DNA of 64,000 bases, taken from positions 186,001 through 250,000 of the forward strand of contig NZ_QKOE01000001.1 in the NCBI RefSeq assembly GCF_003226565.1. The letters are read 5' to 3'. Shown one piece after another: positions 42,491 to 51,035 of this stretch. This stretch comes from Parazoarcus communis SWub3 = DSM 12120. GTDB lineage: Bacteria > Pseudomonadota > Gammaproteobacteria > Burkholderiales > Rhodocyclaceae. Under the pieces are notes generated by a model. It had not been told where the DNA came from. It ran no database searches and saw nothing but the letters and a program-made list of their open reading frames with translations. The first letter of the stretch is position 1. The number at the start of each line of letters is the position of its first letter. The position numbers and the translations under genes were made by a program.

Positions 42491-43513
42491 TCAGCCCGGC
42501 ACACTCAGATCCATTAGCGGCCAGCGCGGACGAATCCGGATTCCGGGCGACGAATTCGGCCGCTCGCCCGCAACGAGGCGCTGCGCGCCGGCAAATGCGA
42601 TCATCGCACCGTTGTCGGTACACAAGGCCGGCTCAGGGTAATACACCCGCGCGCCCCGTTTTCGCACCGCCTGATCCAGGCGAGCACGAAGGGCACGGTT
42701 GGCTCCGACCCCGCCCGCGACCACCAGCGACTTCAAACCCGTGTGCTTCAGCGCAGCAAGCGCCTTGGCACACAGCACGTCAATCACCGCCTGCTGAAAA
42801 TCCGCAGCCAGGTCGGCTGCATGGGACGACTGCCAGTCAGCCGCCGTCACGACGTTGAGCACCGCCGTCTTCAAGCCACTGAAGCTGAAATCAAGATCCC
42901 CCGAGTGCAGCATCGGTCGCGGCAAACGATAACGGCCCGCCGCCCCCTGCTCCGCCAGCGCAGCCAGTTGCGGCCCACCCGGATACCCCAGGCCAAGCAA
43001 CTTGGCTGTCTTGTCGAAAGCCTCGCCTGCCGCGTCATCCAGCGACTCGCCGAGCAAGGCGTATGCCCCTACGCCGGTCACTGCCATCAGTTGGGTATGC
43101 CCCCCCGACACCAGCAGCGCAACAAACGGAAAGGTCGGAGGATCCGCCGCCAGCAGCGGCGACAACAGATGCCCCTCCAGGTGATGCACCGGAAGCGCCG
43201 GAATACCCGCCGCCAGCGCCATCGACTCGGCGACGCTCGCCCCCACAAGCAGCGCACCCGCCAGACCTGGACCAGCGGTATAAGCCACGGCATCCATGTC
43301 GGCCATGGACGCCCCTGCATCCTTGAGTGCCTGCCTGATCAGCGCCGGCAAGCGCCGGATATGATCACGGGACGCCAACTCTGGCACGACCCCCCCATAC
43401 ACCGCATGCAGATCGATCTGGGAGTGCAGGCTTTGCGACACCATGCCGACCGTCGTGTCATAGATCGCGACCCCGGTTTCGTCGCAGGATGTCTCGATGC
43501 CAATCACCTTCAT
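42491..43513 (-). CDS. tsaD: tRNA N6-threonylcarbamoyladenosine transferase TsaD
   Basis: The catalytic subunit for t6A37 modification of ANN-reading tRNAs. The 340-residue ASKHA-fold protein has [12 protein letters not shown] at its start, the iron-binding histidines H111 and H115 in [17 protein letters not shown], and [15 protein letters not shown] 43513 (MKVIGIET) is the family start; the open frame extends 45 codons upstream without homology. It is divergent from rpsU, as in many proteobacteria, and its stop abuts plsY. Confidence 0.95.
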   Translation of the reverse strand: MKVIGIETSCDETGVAIYDTTVGMVSQSLHSQIDLHAVYGGVVPELASRDHIRRLPALIRQALKDAGASMADMDAVAYTAGPGLAGALLVGASVAESMALAAGIPALPVHHLEGHLLSPLLAADPPTFPFVALLVSGGHTQLMAVTGVGAYALLGESLDDAAGEAFDKTAKLLGLGYPGGPQLAALAEQGAAGRYRLPRPMLHSGDLDFSFSGLKTAVLNVVTAADWQSSHAADLAADFQQAVIDVLCAKALAALKHTGLKSLVVAGGVGANRALRARLDQAVRKRGARVYYPEPALCTDNGAMIAFAGAQRLVAGERPNSSPGIRIRPRWPLMDLSVPG

Positions 43514-43663
43514 TACGTCGCGTATCCTATTGAAGCAAGCGTGCATTCTAACGTTGCCAGCAACAAGTTTCTTCAGCAAATCTGCAGATATGACTTGCCA
43601 GCCACCCCAACTCTCCGATATATTCGCGATCTTTCTGCCCCCAGACACTCAAGGAAGTACGCA

Positions 43664-43876
43664 ATGCCGGGTATTCGCGTCAAGGAAAACGAGCCGTTTG
43701 AAGTCGCCATCCGTCGCTTCAAGCGCACTATCGAGAAGACCGGTGTGCTGACCGAACTGCGCGCACGCGAGTTCTACGAAAAGCCCACCGCCGAGCGCAA
43801 GCGCAAGCTGGCCGCAGCAGTCAAGCGCAATCACAAGCGCCTGCGCAGCCAGACCCTGCCGCCGAAGCTGTACTGA
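43664..43876 (+). CDS. rpsU: 30S ribosomal protein S21
   Basis: S21 is a small basic protein of 70 residues beginning [20 protein letters not shown] and ending in a strongly basic tail ([17 protein letters not shown]). First gene of the macromolecular synthesis operon rpsU-dnaG-rpoD, divergent from tsaD. The ATG follows AAGGAAG. A terminator-attenuator follows before dnaG, which is why S21 can be made in excess of primase. Confidence 0.96.
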   Translation: MPGIRVKENEPFEVAIRRFKRTIEKTGVLTELRAREFYEKPTAERKRKLAAAVKRNHKRLRSQTLPPKLY

Positions 43877-43905
43877 TCCCGCTCCGGTTCGTTCCGGCAG
43901 CCAGC

Positions 43906-43952
43906 ACGCCGGGTAACGGTCATCCTGACCGATACCCGGCGTAGCCGTTTTT
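43906..43952 (+). terminator. Internal terminator between rpsU and dnaG
   Basis: A long stem: ACGCCGGGTA and TACCCGGCGT (10 bp) around CGGTCA-TCC-TGACCG (6 bp), with an A-A mismatch, followed by AGCCG and TTTTT. It corresponds in position to the conserved rpsU/dnaG terminator that limits primase and sigma transcription. Confidence 0.85.
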
Positions 43953-43959
43953 ACGCGCG

Positions 43960-45828
43960 ATGATTCCACAGTCCTTTATCCAGGATCTGCTTGCCCGCGT
44001 CGATATCGTCGACGTCATCGAGCGCTACCTGCCGCTGAAAAAGGCTGGCGCGAACTATTTCGCCTGCTGCCCGTTTCATGGCGAAAAGTCAGCATCGTTC
44101 TCAGTCAGCCCGAGCAAGCAGTTCTATCACTGCTTTGGCTGTGGCGTCCATGGCAGCGCCGTCGGCTTCCTGATGGAATATAGCGGCCTGAGTTTTGTCG
44201 AGGCCGTCAAGGAACTCGCCCAACAAGTCGGAATGCAAGTCCCCGACGACGGCAAGCCAGGACAAGCGCAACAACACCCCGCACACGACAAATTGGTCGA
44301 CGCCATGGCTACGGCTGCGCGCTTTTATCGCGAGCAACTCAAGCACGCACCCGAAGCTGTCAATTATCTCAAGCGGCGCGGCCTGTCGGGCGAGATTGCA
44401 GCGCGATTCGGCATTGGCTTTGCCCCAGATGAATGGCAGGGACTGCAACGCGTATTGCCGGACTACCAGGCCAAGCACCTGGCCGAAGCCGGCCTCGTCA
44501 TCGACAACGACCAAGGCAAGCGCTACGACCGCTTCCGCCACCGTATCATGTTTCCGATCCACGATCGTCGCGGCCGGATCATTGCGTTCGGCGGACGCGT
44601 GCTGGACAGCGGCGAACCCAAATACCTCAACTCACCCGAAACCCCGCTGTTTGAAAAAGGCCGCGAACTCTACGGCCTGTTTCTCGCCCAGAAGGCCATT
44701 CGCGATGCCGGCTTCGCGGTCGTGGTCGAGGGCTATATGGACGTTGTCGCACTCGCCCAGTTCGGCGTGGACAACGCGGTTGCCACACTGGGCACCGCCA
44801 CCACACCACACCACATCAATACACTGCTGCGACACACCGACCGCATCGTATTCTGCTTCGACGGCGATGCAGCAGGCCGCCGCGCCGCCTGGCGGGCACT
44901 GGAAAACGCCCTCGAAGCCTTGCGCGACGACACAACCCTGGCATTTCTGTTCCTGCCTTCCGAGCATGACCCGGACTCTTTCGTGCGCAGCGCCGGCGCC
45001 GACGCCTTCCGCAAGGCCGCTGCAGCGGCGACTCCACTGGCAACCGTATTGCTCAATGAACTCAAGGAGCAGTGCGAACTGGACAGCGCCGAAGGGCGCG
45101 CCAGACTGGTTCATGAGGCCAAGCCGCTGATCACCCGCATTGCGGCTCCGCTACTGCGCCTGCAACTGGTCAAAGCCATCGCCGAAGCCAGCGAGCTGAC
45201 GCAGAACGAAGTCGAACAAGCCTTCGGCCTCAAGAGTGCATCTGCACCCAGGTCGCGATTCAACGCCACCCGCAGCGACAAGCACAGCGCCCACGCCGAC
45301 TTCGATCGCTTCCCAACGGACGACTTTCCACCCGCTGGCTTCATCCCTCGCAACCGCCCACCGCGGAACACGGGACGACGCAAACCCCCGTCAGCCATCG
45401 GCACCCTGCTCAGACTGGTCCTTCAGCACCCGAACTGGGCTGCGCGCCTTCCGGTAGACCTGATTCCGGACGACAGCCCCGAAGGGCGGGCACTGATCGC
45501 AATCATCGACCTGATCAGCCTTGGCGAAACCCTGCCAGCGGGCGGAATTGGCGGCTTGATGGAACGCTTCCGCGACACCCCGCACAGCGACACGCTCGCC
45601 CAACTGGGTGCGGAACTCCTGGACACCGAATTCGACGAAGGCATCGTAGAGCTCATGTTCGAGGACACACTACGCAAACTCCAGGGCGACGCCATTACCC
45701 GCGAGATCGATCAGCTGCTGGCCCTGTCCAAGGAAGACACGCTCTCCACCACAGACCGCCACCGCCTGAGCGAACTGCTGATCGAAAAACGAAACCTCGC
45801 AAGTGCAGGCAAAGTCTCAGATTTATAG
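43960..45828 (+). CDS. dnaG: DNA primase
   Basis: Primase makes RNA primers at the fork. The 622-residue protein has the CHC2 zinc finger with C37, H40, C58 and C61, the RNA polymerase basic region [10 protein letters not shown], the Toprim domain starting [17 protein letters not shown] near residue 254 with the DGD motif in CFDGDAAGR, and a C-terminal helicase-binding domain ending [10 protein letters not shown]. Middle gene of the rpsU-dnaG-rpoD operon; the ATG is just 7 bp beyond the terminator. Confidence 0.97.
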   Translation: MIPQSFIQDLLARVDIVDVIERYLPLKKAGANYFACCPFHGEKSASFSVSPSKQFYHCFGCGVHGSAVGFLMEYSGLSFVEAVKELAQQVGMQVPDDGKPGQAQQHPAHDKLVDAMATAARFYREQLKHAPEAVNYLKRRGLSGEIAARFGIGFAPDEWQGLQRVLPDYQAKHLAEAGLVIDNDQGKRYDRFRHRIMFPIHDRRGRIIAFGGRVLDSGEPKYLNSPETPLFEKGRELYGLFLAQKAIRDAGFAVVVEGYMDVVALAQFGVDNAVATLGTATTPHHINTLLRHTDRIVFCFDGDAAGRRAAWRALENALEALRDDTTLAFLFLPSEHDPDSFVRSAGADAFRKAAAAATPLATVLLNELKEQCELDSAEGRARLVHEAKPLITRIAAPLLRLQLVKAIAEASELTQNEVEQAFGLKSASAPRSRFNATRSDKHSAHADFDRFPTDDFPPAGFIPRNRPPRNTGRRKPPSAIGTLLRLVLQHPNWAARLPVDLIPDDSPEGRALIAIIDLISLGETLPAGGIGGLMERFRDTPHSDTLAQLGAELLDTEFDEGIVELMFEDTLRKLQGDAITREIDQLLALSKEDTLSTTDRHRLSELLIEKRNLASAGKVSDL

Positions 45829-45834
45829 TATAAT
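45829..45834 (+). promoter_or_regulatory. TATAAT -10-like box before rpoD
   Basis: An exact TATAAT in the 49-bp dnaG-rpoD gap, about 44 bp before the rpoD ATG. I see no good -35 at the usual distance, so it may be an extra promoter, as the E. coli rpoD gene has, or chance. Confidence 0.3.
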
Positions 45835-45877
45835 TTTCGGTTTACCCATTTACTTCCGCCCCGATTCGAGGAGTGCC

Positions 45878-47860
45878 ATGGCACGCGAAAAAGCCAAGGA
45901 TTCGCGCAAGGACAGCCCGAAAGGACGAGCCTCCAAGGCCAAAGACAAGGCCGCACTGGTCGTCGAAAGCCCGGAAATCGCCCCGCTCGATGCAGAGGTG
46001 CGCCGTACCCGGCTGAAAACCCTGATCACGCTCGGCAAGGAGCGCGGCTACCTGACCTATGCCGAGATCAGCGATCACTTGCCGGACGACGTCGCCGACG
46101 CCGAGCAGATCGAAGGCATCATCGCCACGTTCAACAACATGGGCATCCAGGTCTACGACGCAGCACCCGCTGCCGAAGACCTGCTCATGTCGGACAGCGT
46201 CGCCACCACGGTTGACGAAGACGTCGCCGAAGAAGAAGCCGAACAAGCCCTGTCCACCGTCGACTCCGAATTCGGGCGCACCACCGACCCCGTCCGCATG
46301 TACATGCGTGAGATGGGCACGGTCGAGCTCCTGACCCGCGAAGGCGAGATCGAGATCGCCAAACGCATCGAGGACGGGCTCAAGCATATGGTTCAGGCCA
46401 TTTCGGCCTGCCCGACCACGATCGCCGAGATGCTCGAAACCGCCGACAAGGTCGCGCGTGACGAGATGCGTATCGACGAGATCGTAGACGCAGTCATCGA
46501 CCCCAATGCCGCGGCGGAGGAAGCTGCACTGGCAGAGGCCGAAGAGGCCGAGGAAGACGCCGAGGACGAACCCGCTGACGACGAAGACAGCGAGGACGAA
46601 GACGGCGATGGCGGCGAAAGCGCAGCCAACGCGGCCTCCCTGCTGCAGCTCAAGACTGACGCCCTGGCGCGCTTTGCCGTCATCCGCGAAGTCTACGAAA
46701 GGATGATGGACACGCTGTCCCGCAAGGGTTCGCAGGACATCAACTACCTGGCGATGCAGCAGCAGATTTCCGACGAGCTGCTCAACATCCGCTTTACCGC
46801 CAAGTCCATCGAGCGCCTGTGCGATTCGGTTCGCCACATGGTCGACCAGGTCCGCACCCATGAGCGGCAGATCCTGCAGCTGTGTGTCGATCGTGCTGGC
46901 ATGCCGCGTCAGCACTTCATCAAGGCCTTCCCCGGCCACGAAACCGACATCGACTGGCTGAAGAAGGAAATCGCTTCTGGCAAGGGCTACGTTGACGGCC
47001 TGATGCGTATCCACCCTGCAGTCCTCGAAGAGCAGCAGAAACTGATCGAGTTGCAGGACAAGATCGGCCTTCCGCTGAAGGAGCTGAAGGACATCAACCG
47101 CCAGATGTCCACCGGCGAAGCCAAGATGCGTCGCGCCAAGCGTGAGATGACCGAGGCCAACCTGCGCCTGGTAATCTCCATCGCGAAGAAGTACACCAAC
47201 CGCGGCCTGCAGTTCCTCGACTTGATCCAGGAAGGCAACATCGGCCTGATGAAGGCGGTGGACAAGTTCGAATACCGTCGTGGTTACAAGTTTTCGACCT
47301 ATGCAACCTGGTGGATCCGTCAGGCGATCACGCGCTCGATCGCCGACCAGGCCCGCACCATCCGTATCCCGGTGCACATGATCGAAACCATCAACAAGAT
47401 GAACCGCATCAGCCGTCAGATCCTGCAGGAAACCGGTCAGGAACCGGACCCTGCAACCCTGGCGGAAAAAATGGAAATGCCCGAGGAGAAGATCCGCAAG
47501 ATCATGAAGATCTCCAAGGAGCCCATTTCCATGGAGACGCCGATCGGTGACGACGACGACTCCCACCTGGGCGACTTCATCGAGGATACCGCCACCCTGG
47601 CACCGGCCGAGGCGGCAATGTACTCCGGCCTGCGCGACGCCACCGGCGAAGTGCTCGACTCGCTCACCCCGCGCGAAGCCAAGGTGCTGCGCATGCGTTT
47701 CGGCATCGAAATGAATACCGACCACACGCTGGAAGAAGTCGGCAAGCAGTTCGATGTCACCCGCGAACGCATCCGTCAGATCGAAGCCAAAGCCTTGCGC
47801 AAGCTGCGCCACCCCAGCCGTTCCGAGAAGCTGCGCAGCTTCCTCGACAGCGACGCCTAA
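45878..47860 (+). CDS. rpoD: RNA polymerase sigma-70 factor RpoD
   Basis: The housekeeping sigma factor, 660 residues. Region 1.1 is at the start ([20 protein letters not shown]). A non-conserved acidic stretch of E/D/A lies near residues 205-250, and regions 2-4 follow: [15 protein letters not shown] (2.4), [15 protein letters not shown] (3), and the helix-turn-helix of region 4 ([20 protein letters not shown]). The ATG follows GAGGAG; an open upstream frame from 45803 adds 25 residues without family sequence. Last gene of the operon. A long antisense frame through most of the gene is a composition by-product. Confidence 0.97.
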   Translation: MAREKAKDSRKDSPKGRASKAKDKAALVVESPEIAPLDAEVRRTRLKTLITLGKERGYLTYAEISDHLPDDVADAEQIEGIIATFNNMGIQVYDAAPAAEDLLMSDSVATTVDEDVAEEEAEQALSTVDSEFGRTTDPVRMYMREMGTVELLTREGEIEIAKRIEDGLKHMVQAISACPTTIAEMLETADKVARDEMRIDEIVDAVIDPNAAAEEAALAEAEEAEEDAEDEPADDEDSEDEDGDGGESAANAASLLQLKTDALARFAVIREVYERMMDTLSRKGSQDINYLAMQQQISDELLNIRFTAKSIERLCDSVRHMVDQVRTHERQILQLCVDRAGMPRQHFIKAFPGHETDIDWLKKEIASGKGYVDGLMRIHPAVLEEQQKLIELQDKIGLPLKELKDINRQMSTGEAKMRRAKREMTEANLRLVISIAKKYTNRGLQFLDLIQEGNIGLMKAVDKFEYRRGYKFSTYATWWIRQAITRSIADQARTIRIPVHMIETINKMNRISRQILQETGQEPDPATLAEKMEMPEEKIRKIMKISKEPISMETPIGDDDDSHLGDFIEDTATLAPAEAAMYSGLRDATGEVLDSLTPREAKVLRMRFGIEMNTDHTLEEVGKQFDVTRERIRQIEAKALRKLRHPSRSEKLRSFLDSDA

Positions 47861-47869
47861 GCCCCCTCA

Positions 47870-47895
47870 CCCGGCTGCAATGCACCGCAGCCGGG
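47870..47895 (+). terminator. Hairpin after rpoD
   Basis: CCCGGCTGC, loop AATGCACC, GCAGCCGGG: a 9-bp perfect stem 9 bp after the rpoD stop. CTTTTG follows about 10 bp later, so the terminator is weak at best. Confidence 0.5.
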
Positions 47896-47998
47896 CCGGG
47901 AAAGACTTTTGTAGCAGCCGGTTCAGATCGGGAAAACCATGTGCCTGCCCGGCTTACCATCAAGTCGGGCAAGCGCTAGTGCAAACAATCAGCTTCGA

Positions 47999-48077
<79 letters not shown>

Positions 48078-48085
48078 ATAAAATC

Positions 48086-48117
48086 AGGGGCTTAGGAGAA
48101 ATCCTAAGCCCCTTTTT
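48086..48117 (+). terminator. Strong terminator after the tRNA
   Basis: AGGGGCTTAGGA, loop GAAA, TCCTAAGCCCCT, then TTTT: a 12-bp perfect stem with a T-run directly after the tRNA gene. Confidence 0.95.
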
Positions 48118-48174
48118 CATGTCGGTCGATTCCAGAAGTACAATTTCGGTACAGCACCCGTACCGGAGCGCACC

Positions 48175-48240
48175 ATGGCAACGATCGTCAAGCCCCTCTC
48201 AGGCATCTAAAACCTGTATTCGAGCCCGAGAGAATCCGCC
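48175..48240 (+). pseudogene. Probable remnant of a tyrosine integrase gene start
   Basis: The 11-codon frame ATG...TAA encodes MATIVKPLSGI, resembling the start MATIVKTPSGTW that I recall in phage and island integrases. After the stop, the DNA still resembles integrase coding (AAAACCTGTATTCG against a typical KAIIRK start), as if one or two base changes shifted the frame. It lies 98 bp past a tRNA 3' end, where integrases are expected. No catalytic part is left. Interpretation is from memory of the N-terminus and is tentative. Confidence 0.35.
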
Positions 48241-48310
48241 GGTTCAACTGCAGCCGCTACGCCTCGGGCGGGTACTGCGGCAAGCCTGACTTGTAGAAGA
48301 TCCCGTCTTT

Positions 48311-48339
48311 CTTCGACACAAGAAGATATCATGTCGAAG
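48311..48339. promoter_or_regulatory. Inverted repeat and TCGACA motifs in the fic leader
   Basis: CTTCGACA (48311-48318) and TGTCGAAG (48332-48339) form a perfect 8-bp inverted repeat with a 13-bp spacer. Further TCGACA copies lie at 48343 and 48383, the last just before the fic ATG. No ribosome-binding site is visible. This looks like a regulator-binding cluster. Confidence 0.5.
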
Positions 48340-48389
48340 CCGTCGACACGTTCAGAAGACACGTCGATTCATCAGTCCATTCTCGACAT

Positions 48390-49472
48390 ATGACCTTCGA
48401 CCCACGGAAGCCGTACAACGACCTCCCTGCCCTTCCCCCTCAGGCGGAAGTAGAGTCGTGGACCATTCTGAAGGCTTGCATCGAGGCGCGCGCAGCTGTC
48501 GCCGAACTCAAGCAGGCTGGCGAACTGATCCCCAACCAGGCCGTGCTGATCAACAGCATTCCCTTGCTGGAAGCCCAGGCAAGCTCGGAAATCGAGAACA
48601 TCGTCACCACAGCGGATCGCCTCTTCCAGTTCGCCGATGACCGCGATTCCATGGCTGATCCTGCGACGAAGGAGGCGCTCCGTTACCGAACGGCGCTGCG
48701 CGAGGGATTCGAATCGCTGCGTCGCCATCCGCTCACGACCCGAACCGCGATCGATATCTGCCGCACCATCAAGGGTGTCGATATCGACATCCGTAAGACG
48801 CCGGGTACGGCATTGATGAATGACCGCAGCGGCAAGGTGATCTACACTCCACCTGAAGGTGAGGCACGCATTCGCGACAAGCTAGCCAACTGGGAGCGCT
48901 TTCTACACGAGGCCGAGCACATCGACCCGCTAGTGCGTATGGCTATCGGCCACTACCAGTTCGAGGCCATCCACCCCTTCGTCGACGGCAACGGCCGAAC
49001 CGGCCGGGTGCTGAACCTGTTGTATCTGGTCGAGCGGGGCTTGCTCGACATCCCGGTGCTCTACCTGTCCAAAGCCATCATCGAAGCCAAGCAGGACTAC
49101 TACCTGCTCCTGCTGAACGTCAGCCGGGATGCCGCCTGGGAACCCTGGATTCTGTTCATGCTCGACGCCGTCCGCAGCACCGCGCAATGGACGACGTCCC
49201 GCATCAAGACCATCAAAGCGCTCATCGACGCCACCGCCGAGCGAATGAAGCGCGACGCGCCCGGCATCTACTCCCGCGAACTGACCGAGCTGATCTTCGT
49301 ACAACCCTACTGCCGCATAGCCAACGTCGTCGACGCCGGCATCGCCCAGCGCCAGACGGCGTCGGTCTATCTGAAGCAACTCGTCGACATTGGTCTCCTT
49401 CGCGAGATGAAGGCAGGGCGGGAGAAGCTTTTCATCAACCCACACCTTATTCAAGCACTCTACGCCGGCTGA
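48390..49472 (+). CDS. Fic family protein (self-inhibited AMPylator type)
   Basis: A 360-residue Fic protein that would transfer AMP (or another nucleotide) to protein hydroxyls. The catalytic motif [12 protein letters not shown] is at 195-206 with all residues present. An inhibitory helix S-x3-E-N lies at 65-70 (SSEIEN) on the N-terminal side, so this is the class II, internally inhibited type, like Shewanella SoFic. The opening [17 protein letters not shown] is also typical. The C-terminal 100 residues ([20 protein letters not shown] and [16 protein letters not shown]) form a winged-helix domain that may bind DNA. There is no adjacent toxin partner, which fits internal inhibition. It sits in an accessory region next to a tRNA. 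Confidence 0.95.
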   Translation: MTFDPRKPYNDLPALPPQAEVESWTILKACIEARAAVAELKQAGELIPNQAVLINSIPLLEAQASSEIENIVTTADRLFQFADDRDSMADPATKEALRYRTALREGFESLRRHPLTTRTAIDICRTIKGVDIDIRKTPGTALMNDRSGKVIYTPPEGEARIRDKLANWERFLHEAEHIDPLVRMAIGHYQFEAIHPFVDGNGRTGRVLNLLYLVERGLLDIPVLYLSKAIIEAKQDYYLLLLNVSRDAAWEPWILFMLDAVRSTAQWTTSRIKTIKALIDATAERMKRDAPGIYSRELTELIFVQPYCRIANVVDAGIAQRQTASVYLKQLVDIGLLREMKAGREKLFINPHLIQALYAG

Positions 49473-49875
49473 CATGATTGCCTAGACAGAACAACCGCCC
49501 ATCGGATGTTCGACGTCGTTTCCGCAGAGCCGACACTGCGTAGGCGCAAGTGGTGTCGACAACGACAACGACAACGACAACAGCGTTACTGAAGGAGAAT
49601 CACACACCGTCGATTGCACAAGCGATCATGAAGTAAGGCAAGACAGGTCAGGCCGTGGTTGGCAAAGCCCGCGCAGAACGAGGCGCCAACCAGCATACCC
49701 ATCAGGGATAGCGAGCAGGTCTCGCAGCGAAAGTCCGAATGTACAGGAGCAATCTTTACCTTCGAGCCGTAATCCAATAAGCGCTTGGCAAGCAGGGGGG
49801 GCCATGTACGCCCGGCGAACCGGGGGATTACCGTGCGCGTGTCTCCTCTCAACGTCTGCCCGACCTGACGCCCGT
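49473..49875. other. Gap between convergent fic and sir2-like genes, 403 bp
   Basis: The gap holds a short tandem repeat at 49557-49580 and the uncertain minus-strand ORF at 49586-49879. Apart from these I see no recognisable gene; it may be degraded accessory sequence. Confidence 0.5.
49557..49580. repeat. Short tandem repeat, CGACAA x 4
   Basis: Four exact copies of CGACAA in a row, preceded by GT (GTCGACAA). Not within a recognised gene. The unit resembles the TCGACA motifs upstream of fic. Confidence 0.95.
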
Positions 49876-49879
49876 TCAT
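49586..49879 (-). CDS. Small hypothetical ORF coupled to the sir2-like gene
   Basis: A 97-residue ORF whose ATG overlaps the stop of the Sir2-like gene as ATGA, a typical translational coupling. The protein starts MNGRQVGQTLRGD and has six cysteines (residues 52, 55, 69, 79, 88, 92), including a C-x2-C (RCETCS), and a hydrophobic middle. I recognise no family. It could be a genuine small protein or a chance frame in degraded DNA; the CGACAA repeat lies just beyond its end. Confidence 0.3.
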   Translation of the reverse strand: MNGRQVGQTLRGDTRTVIPRFAGRTWPPLLAKRLLDYGSKVKIAPVHSDFRCETCSLSLMGMLVGASFCAGFANHGLTCLALLHDRLCNRRCVILLQ

Positions 49880-50772
49880 GCACCGCGGTGTGCCAGTTGC
49901 AGAGTGCTCATCTGTTGTCGATCAAGGAATCCCGTCTCGAGCAGTGCCGCCGCAATTCCACCCATCGCCTCGGTTCCGGTCATGGGAAGAGACACGCCGC
50001 GGTCGGCCGATGTCTGAGCCTCGGTCGTGTTGATCCTGATGATCGGGCAGTCTTGCGACTCACCGAAGTAGCGCACCGTCGGGATCGCCGTCCCCGCGCC
50101 AATCTCGAGCACCAGCAAGCGTTCTACGCTGGCACGCCAAACGTCCAACCTGGAACACTGTTCGCGCATGCGATCATCGATCCACTCGTGGTCACCAAAC
50201 ATCAGGATGTTCGGACGCGCCAGGCCCTTGCACCAAGGGCAGGCAGGCAGTTCGCCAATGAACAGGGATCCGCCATCGACGTTCGGGACGAGGGCCTCGG
50301 CCGTCCACACATCGTTCATGCACCCGTCCATGCACTGCAGATGGTGGATCGAGCCGTGACACTCCATGACGCGCGTCGGATCGAACCCCGCCTTCTGAAA
50401 GTGCCCGTCGACATTGCTCGTGAACACGAACGCGCCATCGGGCAGGCCGCTCGCGATCAGCTTGAGGATCTGAAAGGCGGCGCCCGGCTCCGTTGTGCGG
50501 TACATCGCCAGCCGATGACCATAGAAGCCCCAGGCGAGCCGCGGATGCTGGCGAAACGCATCCGGACAGGCAATGTCGCTGAAGCCCATCCGCGCCCGCC
50601 CGAGCGCGGGATAGGCGCGCCACATGCCTTCGTTGCCCCGGAAATCCGGAAGGCCGGAATCCACGCCCAGGCCGGCACCCGCGGTGATGAGCATCCCATC
50701 CGCTTGGGCGATGAGCCTCGCACACTTGGCAAACCGCGCTTGCATGTCGGGGCCAATCTGTTGATGTTTCAT
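49876..50772 (-). CDS. Sir2-family NAD-dependent protein deacylase
   Basis: A 298-residue sirtuin-fold protein that would remove acyl groups or bind and cleave NAD. It has the NAD loop TAGAGLGVDSGLPDFRG (residues 30-46), FTSNVDGHF (a variant of TQNIDxLH, with the key Asn and Asp kept), the catalytic His in ECHGS (H139), and zinc cysteines C147, C151, C178 and C181. A standard sirtuin ends with a similar IRINTTE-type motif. ATG 50772 was chosen because it overlaps the stop of the small upstream ORF as ATGA; a TTG at 50802 is also open. It converges on fic. Sir2 domains also occur in anti-phage NADases, but this one has the complete deacylase zinc site. Confidence 0.88.
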   Translation of the reverse strand: MKHQQIGPDMQARFAKCARLIAQADGMLITAGAGLGVDSGLPDFRGNEGMWRAYPALGRARMGFSDIACPDAFRQHPRLAWGFYGHRLAMYRTTEPGAAFQILKLIASGLPDGAFVFTSNVDGHFQKAGFDPTRVMECHGSIHHLQCMDGCMNDVWTAEALVPNVDGGSLFIGELPACPWCKGLARPNILMFGDHEWIDDRMREQCSRLDVWRASVERLLVLEIGAGTAIPTVRYFGESQDCPIIRINTTEAQTSADRGVSLPMTGTEAMGGIAAALLETGFLDRQQMSTLQLAHRGA

Positions 50773-50882
50773 GCTGTTTGCTTGTGCCGACTCCAACGGC
50801 AACCGTTGCGGTCAGTCCCACCCGCATCGGCGACGGCAGCGGTAGAAGCGAGTACCAGCGGGATTGCTGTGACGCTCTTCAT
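50769..50882 (-). CDS. Mini-ORF upstream of sir2-like gene, YHYH/excalibur-like remnant
   Basis: A 37-residue frame with a signal-like start (MKSVTAIPLVLASTAAVADA) followed by GGTDRNGCRW. That segment resembles the GGTDxNGCHxxxxTGxYHCH of small secreted YHYH-type proteins, but the rest is missing. The ATG has GGAG seven bases upstream. The stop overlaps the sir2-like ATG as ATGA. Interpreted as a truncated gene that may still drive coupled translation of the sirtuin. Low confidence on origin. Confidence 0.35.
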   Translation of the reverse strand: MKSVTAIPLVLASTAAVADAGGTDRNGCRWSRHKQTA

Positions 50883-50973
50883 GTGTGACTCCAGGGTGAC
50901 GAAGGGGCACTCGGCTTCAGCGTTTTGATTCAGTGAGATGGTTACGCGCAACATGCCCGATTTCAAGTCAACG

Positions 50974-50993
50974 GGAGTGACCATCGTCACTCC
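50974..50993. repeat. Small palindrome upstream of the sir2 locus
   Basis: GGAGTGAC-CATC-GTCACTCC is a perfect 8-bp inverted repeat in the gap before the c-di-GMP gene end. It may be a terminator for that gene or an operator. Confidence 0.4.
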
Positions 50994-51035
50994 GTGGGAC
51001 ACAGTCGCCATGAACGCCCCGGAACACGGCAAGAA

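Noticed and set aside
45842-47812. A 656-aa antisense open frame through rpoD
   Set aside because: Same cause; no motif, no ribosome site and full overlap with a certain gene.
49626-49883. An 85-aa minus-strand frame overlapping the 97-aa ORF
   Set aside because: It overlaps in another frame, lacks the ATGA link to the sirtuin and shows no family sequence.
48118-51035. A complete anti-phage system
   Set aside because: Fic and sirtuin genes are each explainable alone and no nuclease, sensor or effector partner is present; kept as a candidate region only.
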